Below the pieces are notes generated by a model. That model was not told the origin of the DNA, did not search any database, and saw only the letters and a list, made by a program, of their open reading frames with translations. A stretch of DNA of 8,698 nt from Dehalococcoidia bacterium (GTDB lineage Bacteria > Chloroflexota > Dehalococcoidia > Dehalococcoidales > DAOWKM01). Every line of letters starts with the position of its first letter. The first letter of the stretch is position 1. The stretch covers positions 1 to 8,698 of the forward strand of contig DAOWKM010000019.1 of assembly GCA_030643695.1 (NCBI GenBank), read 5' to 3'. Shown one piece after another: positions 5,290 through 8,698 of the stretch. The position numbers and the translations under genes are program-made.

Positions 5290-7727
5290 CACCTCTCCAC
5301 CTTCACCCATAGCCTTTCTCCATCAGTGGTGAATTCTATAGTGCCACATTCATCGGTTCGGTATATATTTTCTGAGCCTAGCCTCTCTTTCAATTTGTCC
5401 ATCACCTCATCGCTGGGGTGACCAAATGGATTATCTTTACCTACTGAAATAACCACTAGCCGGGGATTAATCACGGCTAAGAATTCCTGGCTAGTAGAGG
5501 TATCAGAACCGTGATGGGCAACCTTGAGCACAGTGCTTTTTAGCTTAGCTCGGTGGGTAATAAGCTCAAATTCTGCCTCCTGTCTTATATCAGCGGTAAG
5601 CAGAAAACTCACCTTACCTATACTTATATGCAATACCACGCCATTATTGTCTATGTCGGACTCAGTGCCGGTAAGAGGAGGTCTTTGGGGGTTGAGCACC
5701 TCTATTACCACGCCTTCCCCTAAGTCAATCTGCTGTCCGACTTGAGCTATGGTATATCTTATATTCTTTGCCTTAACTAACCTGAGCCACTCATCATATA
5801 TGTCAGACTTAAAAGCCAGGTCAGGGTAGAGAACCTGCTTAACCTTGTATCTATTTAGAACCTCTACCAGACCGGTAACATGGTCAGCGCTGGGGTGGGT
5901 TAATACTACCAGCTCAATAGTCCTGTCCCAGAAGGGTATTTTCTGTCCCAGTCTCAGGTTTATCGTCTGGGGGCTGGGTCCACCGTCAACGATAACCTGC
6001 TGATTTCCCTTTTGAATCAGTATAGCATCACCCTGACCAACATCAAGGAAGCTTATATGAAGGTTATTATCAGGCATAGTGGTAGCGGTAAACGATACCA
6101 GGATAGCTACCACTAGTAGTGGTGGGATAACCCATTTCTTGGGTAGTTTGAAGATAGAATTGGTGATTTTGTCTACTCCTGACTTTACTGAGGTTAGAGA
6201 TTTGGTAGTTAAGGTGCTTGCCTGCCAACGGTGACTATTAAGCCAGAGGGCTAGGGCTAGCACCAAGTAGTAGGTCCAGACAAGGTGAGTGTTTATGGAA
6301 GCTACTTCAACGAAGGATATTGGAATAGCGGCGAAAACATTAACTATTAGTAGCATATATGACAGGAAGAGCCAGGCTAGCCAGCCTATCCCGTAGCCTA
6401 GTGGTAATGCAATAAGCCCTAAGCCCCCGGCTAAAGCTCCAGTGATGATAATTCCTGGCAATGCTGGCAGGGCAAGGAATGTTGCCAGCGGAGCAACGAA
6501 TGAAATAATGCCGAAGTAATAGGCAATGAGCGGCCAGACAGCTATGACTGCTCCCAGGGTCACACTGAAGCTATCGGTAATAACACTGGCGGTGGATACG
6601 GCTGCTCCATCTTCACCAAGGGTAGCCCTGACCGTTTTTCTGCCTAGGGTCATGAGGGATGGGGCAAGGAAGATTAAACCAGCCATAGCCAGAAAGCTCA
6701 TCTGGAAGGAGGCAGTCCACAGGATTTGAGGACTGATGCCTACCATTACCGCAGCAGCGAAGGCTAGGGCAGTAATGGCACTACGCTGTCTGCCTAGAAG
6801 CTCAGCAGTGAGGAATAGGCTAGCCATAATGGCTCCTCTAACCACTGGCGGGTGCATACCAGTGATTAAGGCATAAAGCCAGACGGTGCCTAGCGCTAAC
6901 CAGATATAAATGTAGCGTCTTTTGCCAAAGAGCCAGATACCGAGGCTAAGCAGAATACCAGCTACGATACTGAGGTGGAGGCCTGAGATGGCTAATATAT
7001 GGGCGGTACCGGTGCGGCTGAAGTTGGTTTTGACTGATGTGGGAATATTGCCTCTCTTACCTAGAACAATACCCTGGGCTAGTGATGCCTGCGGCTCAGG
7101 TAAGACTTCAGCCAGGGTTTGGGATAGGTGGTTTCTTAGTGAGTAAACCCACTCCAGTGGCTTAAACCCCTTCCCACTATCCAGGACTTCTATTTTGGGG
7201 TAGAGCATAGTGGAATAGATGCCCTGGTGAGCTAGATAACCTTTATAATCAAAGTCATCAAACCGGGGTGGACTCTCCAGTTTCCCGGTTACTAGGAGCG
7301 CATCACCATAGCTATAGGTAGGATATCTGGGCACAAATAGTAAGGCAGTTCCTGATACTTCCTGCCATCCTTCATCTAATTTTATTTCGGTGGCTGATAG
7401 GCGGAGGTGGGTAGCTTTGTCCCTGACCTCCGGGTCGGCACTAACTACCCCTTTAATTTCTACAACTTCTTGGTCATTGTGGAACTGGAGGCAATTCTCA
7501 TTGATAGGGGGCAGGCTTGACTGAAAGCAGAAGGCGCCACCAAAGAGGGCAAAGAGACATAGACTGGCTAAGATTATTATTTTCTTGTGTTGGTGGAGGA
7601 AGAGTAGTGGTAAGGGGATAAGAGCGATGAGGATGAGGGCTAGGGGCAGATTAAAACCTGATTCTAGAAAGATGTGTCCTAGCCAGATACCAATCACCCA
7701 AGCACAACTAAGATAGATAAGTGACAC
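5289..7727 (-). CDS. comEC: ComEC/Rec2 DNA-uptake channel with C-terminal metallo-beta-lactamase domain
   Basis: 812 residues, full length. The N-terminal part has about three membrane helices (5-69), then an OB-like DUF4131 region (85-190) containing YKGYLAHQGIYS (161-172). The Competence domain (about 213-500) carries the hallmarks LAQGIVLG (216-223), AISGLHLSI (246-254), PPVVRGAIM (293-301) and QMSFLA (342-347). After a last helix (533-549) comes the metallo-hydrolase domain: LDVGQGDAI (561-569), DGG (581-583), THPSADH (610-616), TAD (711-713), HHGSD (738-742) and GHPS (769-772). In naturally competent bacteria ComEC passes single-stranded DNA through the inner membrane, and this domain may degrade the other strand. 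The usual HxHxDH reads HPSADH here, with Ser613 for the second His. Start is GTG at 7727, with GGAGG (7731-7735) only 3 bases upstream. It follows comEA by 18 bases. Confidence 0.96.
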   Translation of the reverse strand: MSLIYLSCAWVIGIWLGHIFLESGFNLPLALILIALIPLPLLFLHQHKKIIILASLCLFALFGGAFCFQSSLPPINENCLQFHNDQEVVEIKGVVSADPEVRDKATHLRLSATEIKLDEGWQEVSGTALLFVPRYPTYSYGDALLVTGKLESPPRFDDFDYKGYLAHQGIYSTMLYPKIEVLDSGKGFKPLEWVYSLRNHLSQTLAEVLPEPQASLAQGIVLGKRGNIPTSVKTNFSRTGTAHILAISGLHLSIVAGILLSLGIWLFGKRRYIYIWLALGTVWLYALITGMHPPVVRGAIMASLFLTAELLGRQRSAITALAFAAAVMVGISPQILWTASFQMSFLAMAGLIFLAPSLMTLGRKTVRATLGEDGAAVSTASVITDSFSVTLGAVIAVWPLIAYYFGIISFVAPLATFLALPALPGIIITGALAGGLGLIALPLGYGIGWLAWLFLSYMLLIVNVFAAIPISFVEVASINTHLVWTYYLVLALALWLNSHRWQASTLTTKSLTSVKSGVDKITNSIFKLPKKWVIPPLLVVAILVSFTATTMPDNNLHISFLDVGQGDAILIQKGNQQVIVDGGPSPQTINLRLGQKIPFWDRTIELVVLTHPSADHVTGLVEVLNRYKVKQVLYPDLAFKSDIYDEWLRLVKAKNIRYTIAQVGQQIDLGEGVVIEVLNPQRPPLTGTESDIDNNGVVLHISIGKVSFLLTADIRQEAEFELITHRAKLKSTVLKVAHHGSDTSTSQEFLAVINPRLVVISVGKDNPFGHPSDEVMDKLKERLGSENIYRTDECGTIEFTTDGERLWVKVER

Positions 7728-7745
7728 TATCCTCCGCCTTGAATA

Positions 7746-8255
7746 TTAGTCAGCGACAGTAATCAGGTGTTTAATCTTCTCGTAGGTGGTAGCTCCTATG
7801 TTTTCTACCTTAAGTAGCTCAGTTATATTATGGAATGGCCCATTCTCATTGCGATAGGCAATAATGGCTTCAGCCCTGCCTTCACCAATTCCAGGCAGAG
7901 CCTCAAGTAGCCAGGCTTCAGCCCGATTAAGGTCTACTTTTTGTGGCTGCTCTTCCTCTCCTACCTCAGGAATGTAGAGCTTAAGCCGGCTGAGGTCAGC
8001 ATTACTGGTTGTGCTGCCAGCAGCTTGAATAATAGCGCCTACACTATCTCCGTCTTTTAAGGGATAAAAACCAGGATTACTGACCGCACCCCCGATGTAA
8101 ATCTCGCCTGGTAGCTCTTGAGCTGAGGGTATAGAAATCTCTATAGGCTGACTGCCACTATAGCGTGACCAGGCTACAATGCCACCAATAACAATAATGG
8201 CTACCAGAAGAATGGTAATAAACAGCCAGAATTTGTTAAGCTTGCTTACTATCAT
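7746..8255 (-). CDS. comEA: ComEA-type competence DNA receptor (SLBB + helix-hairpin-helix)
   Basis: 169 residues. One N-terminal membrane helix (9-29) anchors the protein, with the rest outside the membrane. The SLBB domain (about 50-95) shows GEIYIGGAVSNPGFY (50-64) and a final LKLY. The C-terminal tandem helix-hairpin-helix (106-167) has KVDLNRAEA (106-114), LPGIGEGRAEAII (120-132), GPFHNITELLKVENIG (139-154) and KIKHLITV, the standard ComEA DNA-binding module. It should bind incoming double-stranded DNA and hand it to ComEC, encoded 18 bases downstream. ATG 8255 has AGGAGG (8262-8267) 6 bases upstream, and a good promoter lies at 8350-8377. No comEB or comEF-like gene is present here, as is common outside Firmicutes. 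Confidence 0.96.
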   Translation of the reverse strand: MIVSKLNKFWLFITILLVAIIVIGGIVAWSRYSGSQPIEISIPSAQELPGEIYIGGAVSNPGFYPLKDGDSVGAIIQAAGSTTSNADLSRLKLYIPEVGEEEQPQKVDLNRAEAWLLEALPGIGEGRAEAIIAYRNENGPFHNITELLKVENIGATTYEKIKHLITVAD

Positions 8256-8261
8256 GGAAGT

Positions 8262-8267
8262 CCTCCT
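8262..8267 (-). promoter_or_regulatory. Strong Shine-Dalgarno of comEA
   Basis: AGGAGG on the minus strand, 6 bases before the ATG at 8255; this fixes the comEA start. Confidence 0.8.
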
Positions 8268-8289
8268 AGCATTAGCTACTTAATATGAG

Positions 8290-8319
8290 ACTACCCTGAG
8301 TAGTGGGCAACGAACTACT
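8290..8319 (-). other. Alternative-pairing repeats in the comEA leader
   Basis: Three mutually complementary short blocks lie in the leader: ACTAC (8290-8294), AGTAGT (8299-8304) and ACTACT (8314-8319), in plus-strand reading. The middle block can pair with either neighbour, giving a 5-bp stem with a 5-base loop or a 6-bp stem with a 9-base loop. The stems are short and could be chance. Confidence 0.25.
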
Positions 8320-8349
8320 GTATTTCGCCGTTTGGCTAATTAGAGCTAC

Positions 8350-8377
8350 AATATAATAAAGAATGGGCTTCCGTCAA
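8350..8377 (-). promoter_or_regulatory. Promoter of the comEA-comEC operon
   Basis: TTGACG (8372-8377, five of six), a 16-base spacer and TATATT (8350-8355, five of six) on the minus strand. The start near 8343 gives a leader of about 88 bases. A GCTTCC/GGAAGC inverted repeat (8367-8372 and 8397-8402) brackets the -35 side, a possible operator. The 207 bases between the trkA-like stop and comEA hold this promoter and leader; I see no gene and no strong terminator. Confidence 0.5.
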
Positions 8378-8462
8378 ACATTTAACAGGGGGTCGTGGAA
8401 GCGGGGAGGTTAAGCTGCAGCAGAATGAAGGAATAGGATTTGTTGCCAGTTCTGTGCTTGTC

Positions 8463-8698
8463 CTAAGCGCCTCTCAGGACAGTTCGCAGTGCTTCTTCTG
8501 ACTCAGGAGGGGTAACAGCTATTATCTGGTCTCCAGCCTGAAGAATAGTATTGGCTGCCGGGACAACAGGCTTGCGTGCCTTGCGAATAATTAGAGACAG
8601 GACGCTTCCCGGTGGTAGCGAAAGCTCCTTCACTGGTTTGCCCACAGTAGTTGAGTCAGGGGGGATTTTTACTTCTACGATTTCCAGTCCCTTGTCTC
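8463..8698 (-). CDS. trkA: TrkA C-terminal (RCK-C) domain, 5' part beyond window
   Basis: The last 78 codons of a gene entering from the right edge; the frame stays open to position 8698, so the GTG at 8645 is internal, not a start. The sequence reads LEIVEVKIPPDSTTVGK, then KELSLPPGSVLSLIIRK, ILQAGDQIIAV and PPESEEAL. This is the TrkA-C (RCK-C) pattern: a beta strand, P-x-S-x-x-x-G-K, an L-P-x-G turn, L-x-x-G-D and a final strand. In Trk/Ktr potassium uptake, the cytoplasmic TrkA subunit binds NAD(H) or ATP through its N-terminal domain and gates the membrane subunit; TrkA-C is the second ligand-binding part. Other RCK-C carriers, such as antiporters, cannot be ruled out from the C terminus alone. 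It ends with TAG, 207 bases before comEA. Confidence 0.82.
   Translation of the reverse strand, partial: DKGLEIVEVKIPPDSTTVGKPVKELSLPPGSVLSLIIRKARKPVVPAANTILQAGDQIIAVTPPESEEALRTVLRGA

Noticed and set aside
5289..8255. comEA-comEC as a new system
   Set aside because: Domain order, length and adjacency are those of the well-known DNA-uptake pair.
8463..8645. A separate 60-residue gene starting at GTG 8645
   Set aside because: The frame continues upstream to the window edge and the upstream residues belong to the same TrkA-C domain, so this is the tail of a longer gene.
1..8698. CRISPR array, tRNA, insertion sequence or attachment site
   Set aside because: No regularly spaced direct repeats, cloverleaf, transposase or terminal inverted repeats were seen; gene content looks like core chromosome.

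Overview
The window looks like a stretch of ordinary bacterial chromosome, near 47-48% G+C by eye. Most genes lie on the minus strand, packed into short operons, and three small genes lie on the plus strand. The mix of a SLBB-HhH ComEA followed by a full-length ComEC, a DUF4349 protein, a stand-alone CinA C-terminal domain, a CPWNRC-type radical SAM protein and TTG/GTG starts with strong Shine-Dalgarno sequences would fit an uncultured Chloroflexota of the Dehalococcoidia type. That assignment is an inference from gene content and composition, not something proven here. I see no mobile element, tRNA, rRNA or CRISPR array, and no gene-free stretch longer than about 210 bases.

Layout from left to right. 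Positions 1-1586 (minus) hold a probable three-gene operon read right to left: an MscS-family channel, a Nudix hydrolase and a macro-domain protein cut by the left edge. The gaps are 2 and 5 bases. Positions 1685-3300 (minus) hold a radical SAM protein and a PncC/CinA-C amidase joined by an ATGA overlap. A divergent promoter region (about 3301-3427) separates this pair from two plus-strand genes: a 60-residue double-span membrane protein and a DUF167/YggU protein (3428-3917). These run head-on, 4 bases apart, into a secreted, membrane-anchored DUF4349 protein (3922-4788, minus). A second divergent region (4789-4982) has a good promoter for a 92-residue single-span protein (4983-5261, plus). 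That gene converges on comEC; a hairpin fills the gap. comEA and comEC (8255 to 5289, minus) form a DNA-uptake operon with its own promoter and an 88-base leader. The right edge holds the C-terminal domain of a TrkA-type potassium-uptake regulator.

Functionally, comEA-comEC is the DNA receptor and inner-membrane DNA channel of natural transformation. TrkA-C and the MscS channel both concern ion and osmotic balance. PncC, the Nudix enzyme and the macro protein can all be linked to NAD/ADP-ribose turnover, so the left third may be a small NAD-salvage neighbourhood. That is a hypothesis from co-location. I found no convincing wholly new system. The best leads are the CX4CX2C radical SAM protein, the contracted Nudix box next to a macro domain, and two unrecognised small membrane proteins.
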